Assembly (NCBI GenBank): GCA_965221985.1
Contig: OZ244928.1
Span: 1,178,001 to 1,242,000 of the forward strand
DNA: 64,000 bases
Source: J054 sp965221985
Lineage (GTDB): Bacteria > Pseudomonadota > Gammaproteobacteria > Steroidobacterales > GCA-2729495
Direction of reading: 5' to 3'
The translations under genes and the position numbers were made by a program. The notes under the pieces were generated by a model. It had not been told where the DNA came from. It ran no database searches and saw nothing but the letters and a program-made list of their open reading frames with translations. Below are positions 1-7,940 of this stretch, one piece after another. Every line of letters starts with the position of its first letter. Positions within the stretch are counted from its first letter, which is position 1.

Positions 1-1199
1 TCCGGGCCACCAAGAAACCAGCCAAGGCTAGTGTCATTATCATGGGTCGCAGTGTAACAGGCGCAATTCTGTCTAATCTGATTAGGCTGGAAATCAGGAT
101 CTTCTAACAAAAATTGCAAGACCTGCATGCCCGGAAAGTCAAACGCTTGTCGAAGGGCCACGACGTCATCGGTGATGACACCTAAGTCCTCAGCAATCAC
201 CGGTAAAGCACCGATTTGCTCGCGCAGCGTGGTAAAGAAATGTTCTCCCGGTCCTGGCAGCCACTCGCCTTGTCTGGCGGTTGTTTCATTAGCCGGGATC
301 GACCAATACCCAGCGTAGCCCCGAAAATGATCAAGCCTTAACAGGTCCATTTGTTCTAGCGCGTAGGACATGCGGGCGGCCCACCACGCAAAATTGGTAT
401 CGGCGTGTTTGTCCCAGGCGTAGAGCGGATTACCCCAAAGTTGTCCGTCCGCGCTGAAGTAATCTGGTGGAACGCCGGCAACAAAATTGGGTTTTCCCGT
501 GGCATCCAAATCCAGCAATTCGGGGCGGGCCCAGGCATCTGCGCTATCCAAGGCAATATAGATAGGCACGTCACCCATCATTTTTATCTCTTGCTGACGC
601 GCGTAGTTCAATAGTGATTGCCATTGCGAATCGAACCAAAACTGGAGGGTTTTCTCACATTCGATCTGCTTATGAAATTCACTCGCGAATTTACTCAATG
701 ACGCCGAGTCTCGCTGCGCTAGGGCAGTTGGCCATTCTTGCCAGGCGGCTTCCCTTTGTGATGCCTTTATCGTTCGAAAAAGCACGAAATCCTTAAGCCA
801 GTTAGCTCCATGGCGATGAATAAAACGATCACGCGCAGTTCTCATTGCGTCGCTCGCAATATCATCAAAACGCGCCGCTGCTTTTTGCAAAAGCTTGGTC
901 TTGCGAGGTATTAAGCTGCCGAAATCAACCCGATCATTCGGCAATATTTCGAGGCCTGATATTTCGGCCGTGGATAGAAACCCCTCGTCACGCAACTGCT
1001 CTAGATCAATGAGCAGTGTATTACCCGCAAAGGCCGACAGTGGCTGATACGGTGAATCGCCATAGCCAGTTGGGCCTAAAGGCAGTACTTGCCAAAGAGA
1101 AATGCCGGATCTTTTTAGCTTGTCTATGAAATTTCTGGCGCTCGCGCCTAGTGTGCCAATGCCCTGCGAACCGGGCAGGGAGGTAATGTGCAAGCACAC
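1..1199 (-). CDS. malQ: 4-alpha-glucanotransferase (amylomaltase), partial at left edge
   Basis: Glycoside hydrolase family 77 enzyme that transfers maltosyl and longer glucan units between maltodextrins in the cytoplasm. Translated on the minus strand the reading frame shows LHITSLPGSQGIG near the start, DVPIYIALDSADAW, the nucleophile motif LRLDHFRG, the acid/base motif VIAEDLG and THDNDT near the left edge, all in family order. About 400 residues are visible; the C-terminal part lies outside the window. The start is a problem: upstream of LHITSLPG the frame is open to a stop near 1290 but contains no ATG or TTG. The only canonical start is the GTG at 1199, which removes the few residues that normally precede this motif. 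ATT or ATA codons at 1232-1241 would restore them. Neighbouring genes are unrelated. Confidence 0.88.
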   Translation of the reverse strand, partial: MCLHITSLPGSQGIGTLGASARNFIDKLKRSGISLWQVLPLGPTGYGDSPYQPLSAFAGNTLLIDLEQLRDEGFLSTAEISGLEILPNDRVDFGSLIPRKTKLLQKAAARFDDIASDAMRTARDRFIHRHGANWLKDFVLFRTIKASQREAAWQEWPTALAQRDSASLSKFASEFHKQIECEKTLQFWFDSQWQSLLNYARQQEIKMMGDVPIYIALDSADAWARPELLDLDATGKPNFVAGVPPDYFSADGQLWGNPLYAWDKHADTNFAWWAARMSYALEQMDLLRLDHFRGYAGYWSIPANETTARQGEWLPGPGEHFFTTLREQIGALPVIAEDLGVITDDVVALRQAFDFPGMQVLQFLLEDPDFQPNQIRQNCACYTATHDNDTSLGWFLGGP

Positions 1200-1511
1200 A
1201 CCAGCACATCTTTCGATTGTTGCGCGATTAATTTGAATTATTGTCCGGCCCGATTTATTGCATTGCCTCTTTCTTCTATCATACCGAAACTAGGTGAAGC
1301 TTGTTGCCGCTGAAGAAAATGATTACTGGTGTTCGGTGTTAACGCAATCTATTGCGCTGAATCTTACTTATCAAGCAATTCATTTATTAACACTTCACAG
1401 CAAGCGAGTCCGCCACGGGAGCATATGCGAATTGCAGAATCCGTAAGCTCACTATGCTCTGCCATCCGATACCAGGGTCTTAAGCGCCGAACGGCGATAT
1501 TCGCTGATGCG
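1200..1511. other. Intergenic stretch between malQ and the lipoprotein gene
   Basis: Apart from the palindrome at 1343-1356 nothing coding was recognised. It must hold the malQ promoter. The short open frames here show no family motif and no convincing ribosome binding site. Confidence 0.5.
1343..1356. promoter_or_regulatory. Palindrome CGCAAT-CT-ATTGCG upstream of malQ, possible LacI-family operator
   Basis: A perfect 6-bp inverted repeat with a 2-bp centre lies about 145 bp upstream of malQ. LacI-family operators are often of the GCAA...TTGC kind and such regulators often control maltodextrin genes. No LacI-type gene is present in the window, so the assignment is inference only. Confidence 0.3.
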
Positions 1512-2015
1512 CTATTCGACTGCTTTGCAATCTAGAGCAAACGCGAAATCCGCATAGTCCTTTCGGCAGGACCAACGACTGATGATTTTGTCATCAGCAT
1601 CTTTGCAAACAAATGGACTGTCCAGGCTTACGCGCTTACAGCTGATGTCGTAGCCGCTGATTCCCAACAGGGCGCGACTGCTTACTGGTTTTCCGCCTGT
1701 GCAATGCAGTTCAACATGGTATTTAATGGATCCCATACCGCCTTCAGCATAGCTAATATCACTTGATTCGCGGCGTGTGTAGATCAATCCGTCGGCCGAG
1801 CTTTCGCAGTTGGGTTTTTCCATCATGGCGACATCCCTGGAAGCCGGATTCCAATAAAAGAAAAAATCATATAACAGTTGTTCTGCGACACCCGGCTCTA
1901 GTTCTGGGTTTTTGCTCGTCTGGCTAGATTGGAGGGGTCCAACGGCTGTGCAACTAACCGTAAAAATGCCGACTACATTAAGAAGTAATAGCCTGATTAT
2001 CCCGTTCACATCCAT
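1512..2015 (-). CDS. Hypothetical cysteine-rich putative lipoprotein
   Basis: 167 residues with no family recognised. The N-terminus has a hydrophobic segment (residues 6-20) ending in TVSC, a marginal lipobox, so export and lipid attachment at Cys22 are plausible but the -3 residue (Thr) is not ideal. The mature part has six further cysteines, most in the C-terminal half, which suggests disulfides in the periplasm. It stands alone, with malQ 300 bp downstream on the same strand and the TonB receptor on its other side. Function unknown. Confidence 0.6.
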   Translation of the reverse strand: MDVNGIIRLLLLNVVGIFTVSCTAVGPLQSSQTSKNPELEPGVAEQLLYDFFFYWNPASRDVAMMEKPNCESSADGLIYTRRESSDISYAEGGMGSIKYHVELHCTGGKPVSSRALLGISGYDISCKRVSLDSPFVCKDADDKIISRWSCRKDYADFAFALDCKAVE

Positions 2016-2137
2016 GTCCTTGGTCCGCGCTTGCTTTATTTGTAACGCGTGGTGAGTAGAAATTCTGAGAACTTGTATACAAATTGCGCAGCAACTATAG
2101 AGTGGGGCCGGACGGGTCCCAGGCTTTGTACCATGGT

Positions 2138-4669
2138 CTATTGCCCAAATTGATAGTTTAGGCTTGCACCAACGCGCCTTCCGCGACGGGGCTGAAGAGG
2201 GAAACTATTAGTCAGTTGGTTCAATGGGGCCGTGAAATTGGGGAAACTAGAAACGAGCGTCGGTGCGTCTTCATCGGTCAAATTGTCAACGAATATGCTG
2301 GCGCGCCATGAATCATTGGTGAGGCCCACACGAAAATTCACGGTGTTGGTTTCGCCTATGAATGCAGCGTTTATTGGTGTCACCCACTGGCGATCTTCGT
2401 AAAGATAGTCGATGCGAACGAACCAATCCGCACCGTTACTGCCCAAGGAATGCGTGTAAGTGCCCGACAAATTAAAGCTGTGTTTGGGTACCCGCGGTGC
2501 TTCATGCCCACTGACGTTTCCGCCATTGATTAAATCGGGGTCGCTGATACCTGTCAGGTCGGCGAAATCCAATGAATTAAATTCTTCTAGCTTCGTGTCG
2601 GCTAAGCCATAGGAAGCAGAGACATAGATGTTGTCAGTAACCTGGTAGTCGAGTTGAACTTCAGCGCCGATAACCCGGGATCCACCCGCGTTGGTTAGTA
2701 TGTTGTTCGGCTCGCTTAGGGTCTGTCCGCCGCATTGGGTGGTGATGAAGTCAGTTTCATTAATACCTTGATTGGTCCAATCGATATAGAACACAGAGGT
2801 ATTGAATATCAAGCGATTGTCTAGCCATGCCGTTTTGGCGCCGAGTTCATAGGTCCAGGCTTTTTCTTCATCGAACAGGGCTCGGCCATCCGCCAAGGCA
2901 GCTTCGGTTTCTGTGCTTGGCACATCAACATCGAAATAGGCAAAGAATAGGCCACCCGGCTTAGTGCCTTTTGCAACGATGCCGGACAAGGTAATGTCAT
3001 CCGTCGGTCTATAGGTCAAGGTGTAGCGCGGCGTGAAGCTATAGAAGCTCTCGCTGGCCGCAATGCCGCGCGCTGATTTTCGCGATAGCTCATCTTTCGC
3101 GTAGCGGGTTTCATAGGCGAAAGTCAGGTTGTCTAAAATATCCCACTCAAAAGTGCCGAAGATGGCCGTATTCTTGATAGTGCCTTCGGCGATGGGCGAC
3201 TCTGGCGTGGACTCGTAGCCCGGGTCGCCTTGATATAGCTCGGTAAAGCTTCCGTCGCCATTGTCCCGCAAATGGGGGTCACCAAAATTGAATCGGCAAA
3301 TGCCCGTGAAATCTCGCTGGAAGGCTATTTCATCCGCTTCGTAGTAGTAGGCGCCCGCAGTGGCGCGCACCGGCGCGTCAGCCTGCGAAGAAACGCGTAT
3401 TTCCACAGAGTCGTCTTCGAATTCGTTGATCTCTCCGGCGTTAAATACGTTGATGCCCAAAGGACCGATCCCGGGTCCGCGGTCAAGATCCCGGTACGAC
3501 TCGACTTCTTGAACATTGTGGCTGTAACGGCCCAGCAGCTCCCATTGCCCCAGACTATAGATAGCTTCCGCTAGATATCTTTCTGTTTGCGTTTGTATGC
3601 CGACAAACGGCGCGGGTGCCGCCGTACCAAAATCGCTGGTCGCACCATCCGTTAGATCGGCGATATTCAGGGTATTGCGTAGCCCATCGATGCTTAGTTC
3701 GCCGCAATACCAGCCCGGGCTGAAATCCCCGTTTGCAAGAGTTCCCGGCCCATAACAATTCAGTTCGTCCTGGAAAAAAGCGGCATAGTGATCATCATCG
3801 GTTTCGCTGTAGCTAGCCTTAAAATTCACTTGTAGATTGTCCGTAACATCCCAGGTGAGCCGACCGGTCATATCCCAAGTTTCTTCACCACCCAGCCGCG
3901 TATAGTCTGCACGATTCGCGGATGGAGGCTGTCCGTCAATGGGCCAGTTGAACGCCAAGGGTGTGATAAACGTGCAGTCGTCTCTGCCGGTGTCCGGCCC
4001 GGGCGGGCAGGGCAGCAACTCATTGCGCCATTCACCGCCATAGGTAGCGAAACTGCCGGAGACCAAAAATAAGAGCTTGTCTTTGATAATCGGGCCACCA
4101 ATCCAGGCGGATGTTTTGTAGTCCTCGTCTTCGCCAATTCGCGCATCGACTTCGCCGGCAAATTCATTGGTCGGCGCCTTGGTAATGAAATTAACGGCGC
4201 CCGCGAATGTGGCCCGGCCGAACTGAGCAGCCTGCGGGCCGCGCAAGATTTCCACCCGTTCTAGATTGGCAATGGCTTGAGAGCCGCCAGTGCCGCTAAC
4301 ATATACACCATCAACAAAAAACGCCGCGTTTGCGCCACCCTGCGCTGGAGAGCCACCTAGCAAAGCACTGAATTGACCGCGAACATTGGGTGCGTCCAAG
4401 CGCCTGCCGACGATGTTGCGATTGAACTGAAAATTGGGCGTGAAATTCGCAAGATCATAGGCGCTGTCAATATTTCGTTGCTGCAGCCCTTCGGCCGTGA
4501 ATGCCGACACGGACAGAGGCGTGTCTTGCAATGATTCTTCTTTCTTGCGGGCCGTGATAATTATTTCTTCTAGGCCCTGTGCCCAGCTGCCGCTAAACGT
4601 TAGACAAAGTACTAGAGTGGTCGCGAAAATTCCGCCGGACAACGAGCTGCGGACTCCTGATTCATCCAT
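2138..4669 (-). CDS. TonB-dependent outer-membrane receptor
   Basis: An 843-residue outer-membrane gated channel that takes up a scarce or large ligand with energy from TonB-ExbB-ExbD. A signal peptide ends near GSWA (residue 30) and is followed by the Ton box EEIIITARK (about 34-42). The plug domain runs to about residue 165 and includes the usual VEILRGPQAAQFGRA segment. The rest is a 22-strand-type barrel ending in a YQF-containing last strand. An AGAGGT ribosome binding site stands 9 bases before the ATG. The gene is followed, in genome order, by a PQQ dehydrogenase on the same strand. The ligand cannot be read from the sequence; the type with a 'TARKKEESLQDTPLSVSAF' plug start is common in marine proteobacteria and is not confined to iron complexes. 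Confidence 0.92.
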   Translation of the reverse strand: MDESGVRSSLSGGIFATTLVLCLTFSGSWAQGLEEIIITARKKEESLQDTPLSVSAFTAEGLQQRNIDSAYDLANFTPNFQFNRNIVGRRLDAPNVRGQFSALLGGSPAQGGANAAFFVDGVYVSGTGGSQAIANLERVEILRGPQAAQFGRATFAGAVNFITKAPTNEFAGEVDARIGEDEDYKTSAWIGGPIIKDKLLFLVSGSFATYGGEWRNELLPCPPGPDTGRDDCTFITPLAFNWPIDGQPPSANRADYTRLGGEETWDMTGRLTWDVTDNLQVNFKASYSETDDDHYAAFFQDELNCYGPGTLANGDFSPGWYCGELSIDGLRNTLNIADLTDGATSDFGTAAPAPFVGIQTQTERYLAEAIYSLGQWELLGRYSHNVQEVESYRDLDRGPGIGPLGINVFNAGEINEFEDDSVEIRVSSQADAPVRATAGAYYYEADEIAFQRDFTGICRFNFGDPHLRDNGDGSFTELYQGDPGYESTPESPIAEGTIKNTAIFGTFEWDILDNLTFAYETRYAKDELSRKSARGIAASESFYSFTPRYTLTYRPTDDITLSGIVAKGTKPGGLFFAYFDVDVPSTETEAALADGRALFDEEKAWTYELGAKTAWLDNRLIFNTSVFYIDWTNQGINETDFITTQCGGQTLSEPNNILTNAGGSRVIGAEVQLDYQVTDNIYVSASYGLADTKLEEFNSLDFADLTGISDPDLINGGNVSGHEAPRVPKHSFNLSGTYTHSLGSNGADWFVRIDYLYEDRQWVTPINAAFIGETNTVNFRVGLTNDSWRASIFVDNLTDEDAPTLVSSFPNFTAPLNQLTNSFPLQPRRGRRVGASLNYQFGQ

Positions 4670-4899
4670 CGTGCTACTACCTCTGCCGAGTATTTTTCTT
4701 TACCGGTCATCAGGAGAATATTTCTACCCCTATTTGTCAAGCCGGGCTTAGTCTGCTACTGAACTGCGGTGGAATATGGCTATTCTGACTTGCGGAAAGA
4801 CGTTTTACCGGCTTTTTTTCAAGAGCAATGACACGCATCGAAATGGCTGGCATTGCTGATGAATGCTTCATCCACACACACGCAGGATTGGTGCTAGGC
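4670..4899. other. Intergenic region between TonB receptor and PQQ dehydrogenase
   Basis: About 230 bases downstream of the PQQ dehydrogenase stop and upstream of the receptor ATG. It holds the receptor's ribosome binding site and presumably its own promoter. No strong hairpin terminator or palindrome was seen. Confidence 0.4.
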
Positions 4900-7008
4900 C
4901 TAGTCTGCAGTTGCCAGCTCAAATACATACAAAGCATGACCGTTGGTCGGCTGATAGATGTCGGGGCTGATCACTGCCGTAAGTGCTCTGAAGACACCGA
5001 TGCCCGTGGGTACCGCAAGGTATTGCTTGCCGTTTACGCTATAGCTAATGGGGAACCCTTGCAGCGGCGCGCCGAGCTTGGTTTGCCAGAGTAGTTTCCC
5101 CGTGCTGGTATCAAATGCATTGAAGTTGCGGTCCAGGTCCCCGACGAAAGATAGTCCCCCGCCGGTCGTTAAGACTGAAGTCATAAATATAGCGCGTTGT
5201 TCGTGACTCCAACGTTCTTTCATTGTGTCGACATCATAGGCGACGAGCTTGCCGAGCATGCCGTTGCTGCCGGGCATTTCGTATGTACGGGAATCGCCAC
5301 CGTAGCCGCCAGAACCCACTTTCAATTCTACTTCTCGGCCGACCATGTCCGAGCACATCTGATGCAGCGGTATGATTAAGGTTTCTGTGGGGGGGTCGTA
5401 GGCGACTGCTTGCCAATTGTGTCCACCATAGATGCCTGGGCAGGCCGCCAGGGTGTCACCCAGTTTGGCATCGATAATGTCCTGTCGATAACTGACTTGG
5501 CCCGTGTTCTTGTCCAGAGAGGCGAAAATATTTTGATAAATCGTCTCGGCGAAATCGACAAAGGCGCCGGTTTCTCGATTGAGCTTCCACAGAATCCCGT
5601 CCTTGCCAATCGTGAATAAGTACTTATTGTTCGCCAAATCAATCAATACTCGTTCGAACCCAACCTCCATGTCGATGGTTTCACCAGCAACATGCTGAAA
5701 ATACCAAACGAGCTTGCCGGTCTTAGGATCTAAGGCTAGGCTTGAGTTGGTGTACAGCGCGGCGTCTTTTGGTGACATGCCGCGGCTGGCTGCAACCCAC
5801 GGTTTAGCTTGGGACGTGCCTATATAAAAGAGTTCAAGCTCTGGGTCATAACTGCCGGGAATCCAGGTGTCGCTGCCGCCACGAAGTTCCACGGGCATGT
5901 TGCCCCAGGAGTCGGAATTGGGATCGCCGGGTAGTGCAATGGTTGATGTACGCCACAATTCTTTGCCGGTTTGCGGATCGTGGCCGGTGACAAAACAGCC
6001 GTCCTGCTTAAAACGCTCACAGCCATTTATGCCGCTGAGTACAACGCCGGCACCCACAATGGGGCCACTGGTATGCGTGAAGCCCTCCTTATAGTCGGCT
6101 TTTACGTTGCGCCATACTTGTTTACCCGTACGAGCATCCACCGCAACCAGGGCGGCGTCGTAGGTTGCCATGAACAGTTTGTCGCTATATAGGGCGATGT
6201 TGCGCGTTGGGCCATCCAGAGTTTTCGATTCGGGCGGAAAGTCATAAGCGTATTCCCAGATCAAATCGCCGGTGGCGGCGTTGAGGGCCTGAATCACATT
6301 GCCCGGATGAGTCAGATACATCACGCCATCGTGAACCAAAGGCGTACCCTGATTGCTTCCCTCTTTCATGGCCACGACCCAGGACAGCTTGAGGTCGTTT
6401 ACGTTATCCGGCGTGATGTCGGATAAGGGGCTGTAGCCTTGTCCGTCCAAGGTTCGGCGCCAACTCAGCCAATCCGCTGGTGGCGGGTTTTGCAGCATCT
6501 TGTCCGTGACTGTTCGGAAATTCTCAAGCTCTCTATTTATGAAACCAGATCGACTCTTCGCTTCGTCCGCGATTGTTCCGGCTTCTGACCATGAGGCCCA
6601 TTCGGCTTGCGAGCTATCCGCCACCTCGCCGGTGCCGATCACGATGCGTGATTCAGCAGTAAGTTCTTGCTCGCCGGCGGCTAGGCCATTCATTTTGAGG
6701 ATATGCGCGATGACATTCAGATGATCATTGCTGCTCAGTGAGGCACTAAGGCCGGGCGGCATGTTGGCGTTGTTATAACGCAGCAGGTCCGAGGTGGTTC
6801 TGGCCGCCCACTTGGTTTTGAAGTTGCTTCCGATCAACTCCGACCCATGTGCCGAACCGCGTAAGGTCAGCTGATGACAGCTAGCACAGGCATCGGCATA
6901 AATTGTCTTGCCGCGTGCGGCTTGCTCTTCTGTGTAGGCACCTGCGCTACAAGCGAATTGTCCTAGGAAGACTAAACTGGCGCCGAGACACAATTGTTTT
7001 CGGTACAT
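4900..7008 (-). CDS. PQQ-dependent quinohemoprotein dehydrogenase with N-terminal cytochrome c
   Basis: About 702 residues, exported to the periplasm. It oxidises an alcohol or related substrate with pyrroloquinoline quinone and passes electrons through its own heme to the respiratory chain. A signal peptide covers residues 1-24. A cytochrome c domain follows, with the heme site CASCH at 41-45 and a Met ligand likely in NANMPPGLS. Then comes an eight-bladed PQQ propeller with repeated blade motifs such as ALNAATGDLIWEY, AVDARTGKQVWR and ALDPKTGKLVWYF. Heme-first order is the reverse of the classical type II alcohol dehydrogenases, where heme is C-terminal. The ATG at 7008 is preferred over a longer frame opening at 7062 because it begins the signal peptide. 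Substrate unknown. A decayed second copy of the front of this gene lies at 10510-10827. Confidence 0.9.
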   Translation of the reverse strand: MYRKQLCLGASLVFLGQFACSAGAYTEEQAARGKTIYADACASCHQLTLRGSAHGSELIGSNFKTKWAARTTSDLLRYNNANMPPGLSASLSSNDHLNVIAHILKMNGLAAGEQELTAESRIVIGTGEVADSSQAEWASWSEAGTIADEAKSRSGFINRELENFRTVTDKMLQNPPPADWLSWRRTLDGQGYSPLSDITPDNVNDLKLSWVVAMKEGSNQGTPLVHDGVMYLTHPGNVIQALNAATGDLIWEYAYDFPPESKTLDGPTRNIALYSDKLFMATYDAALVAVDARTGKQVWRNVKADYKEGFTHTSGPIVGAGVVLSGINGCERFKQDGCFVTGHDPQTGKELWRTSTIALPGDPNSDSWGNMPVELRGGSDTWIPGSYDPELELFYIGTSQAKPWVAASRGMSPKDAALYTNSSLALDPKTGKLVWYFQHVAGETIDMEVGFERVLIDLANNKYLFTIGKDGILWKLNRETGAFVDFAETIYQNIFASLDKNTGQVSYRQDIIDAKLGDTLAACPGIYGGHNWQAVAYDPPTETLIIPLHQMCSDMVGREVELKVGSGGYGGDSRTYEMPGSNGMLGKLVAYDVDTMKERWSHEQRAIFMTSVLTTGGGLSFVGDLDRNFNAFDTSTGKLLWQTKLGAPLQGFPISYSVNGKQYLAVPTGIGVFRALTAVISPDIYQPTNGHALYVFELATAD

Positions 7009-7497
7009 GGCGATGCAACTCCGCTCCGTCGTTACTCTTTGTGCCCCGCCCGTGGCCCACACCGATGGTCTGTTGATTCTTTGCTCCTTGCGTCGATGGC
7101 CCTGGGCGCTACTTAGGCGGGCTTCATTGTATCGCGAAGCTCAATGCGTCGCCGGGCCAAGCTTGAATGCAAGTGACCACGGCGGGTATAGGGTACGTGA
7201 TTGCCCTTGACCGCTTGTGCGGTTGACGTCCGGCTCTGGTGTGCAACGGAATTGGACTTGAAAAGTTTGTGGTCGCCGCGGCTTCAGCGGTTTGCCACAA
7301 GTTGATCTGGCGTCACGCGACTAGAATCTCTGTCTCCGCCGATACGGCCTTAGGCAGCGTTCCACAGCGGCGCTTATCTTCCCGCCGCAATCACTTCAAA
7401 GCCCGAGGCGCTGCTAGCCAAGCCGGCTAACCCCGCCTCGGGTCATGTAGGTAGGCGTCAAAATTCGTATAGATTGATTCCTTAACCTGCGAGTGCT
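7009..7497. other. Non-coding stretch upstream of the PQQ dehydrogenase
   Basis: About 490 bases with no gene recognised. It contains the dehydrogenase promoter region on the left and a stable hairpin at 7402-7442 on the right. Open frames on the plus strand here have no motif or ribosome binding site. Confidence 0.45.
7402..7442 (-). terminator. Composite stem-loop behind a dead TonB receptor tail
   Basis: A 9-bp perfect inverted repeat (CCCGAGGCG at 7402-7410 with CGCCTCGGG at 7434-7442) encloses a second one (TAGCC at 7415-7419, GGCTA at 7425-7429). It lies 55 bases beyond the stop of the receptor remnant when read on the minus strand, where a terminator for that gene would be. The T-run after it is only three bases, so it may be a weak terminator or an orphaned one. 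Confidence 0.45.
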
Positions 7498-7620
7498 CTA
7501 GAAGCCGAACTTCGTGCCAAGTTCCAGGCCAAACCAGCGCGGCGGACCATCGGCCGACATGACCCAGAAGTTGCCCGCCGATATAAGGCTATAAAAGGCT
7601 ATAAGGACATCCAACATCAC
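7498..7620 (-). pseudogene. C-terminal remnant of a TonB-dependent receptor
   Basis: Read on the minus strand, the 40 codons before the TAG at 7498-7500 give a typical receptor end: ISAGNFWVMSADGPPRWFG and then LELGTKFGF with a terminal phenylalanine. The pattern parallels the last strand of the neighbouring intact receptor (FSTYAPPRTYGIELGVAL). Upstream the frame loses resemblance at two copies of the short repeat AGGCTATAA and meets an in-frame stop further up. No plug or barrel sequence remains. This is therefore the tail of a receptor gene whose body has been deleted. Confidence 0.75.
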
Positions 7621-7940
7621 CCCGAAAACAGTTTAGAGTGCCAACCACGGTTTTCGTTTTCGGTTAGCACGGCCCCAAGTCTACTGGGCGAAAACCTCGG
7701 TTCGACCCCTTTGCCTGACGCGCCACGAATATCTCAATTCGGATGTGGGGTAAAAACAACAATAAGCGTCCAAGCCCATAAAAAGCGGGGCATCGGGTTG
7801 TTGGTGAATACAAAAGCAGTCTGGATTGCTTTTTTTGTTTGAATACCGTTAAAGTCCAATCTGAATTATGTCATAAGTCGTAACTAACATCAGGATGGCG
7901 AGGGTGTCGACTTGGCCGCCCGGCATTCAGGAGGGGATCG
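7621..7940. other. Promoter region of the plus-strand TonB receptor
   Basis: A 320-base stretch without a gene. It contains an inverted repeat with a T-run at 7812-7836 and a strong AGGAGGGG ribosome binding site just before 7941. Nothing else was recognised. Confidence 0.45.
7812..7836. promoter_or_regulatory. Inverted repeat AAAAGCA-N8-TGCTTTT with T-run, candidate operator
   Basis: 7-bp arms at 7812-7818 and 7827-7833, about 105 bp before the receptor start. Similar A/T-flanked AGCAG/CTGCT or ACAG/CTGT repeats occur before both Rieske oxygenase genes (21870-21883 and 27352-27369). No gene on the plus strand lies upstream, which argues against a terminator. Which protein binds it is unknown. 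Confidence 0.35.
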
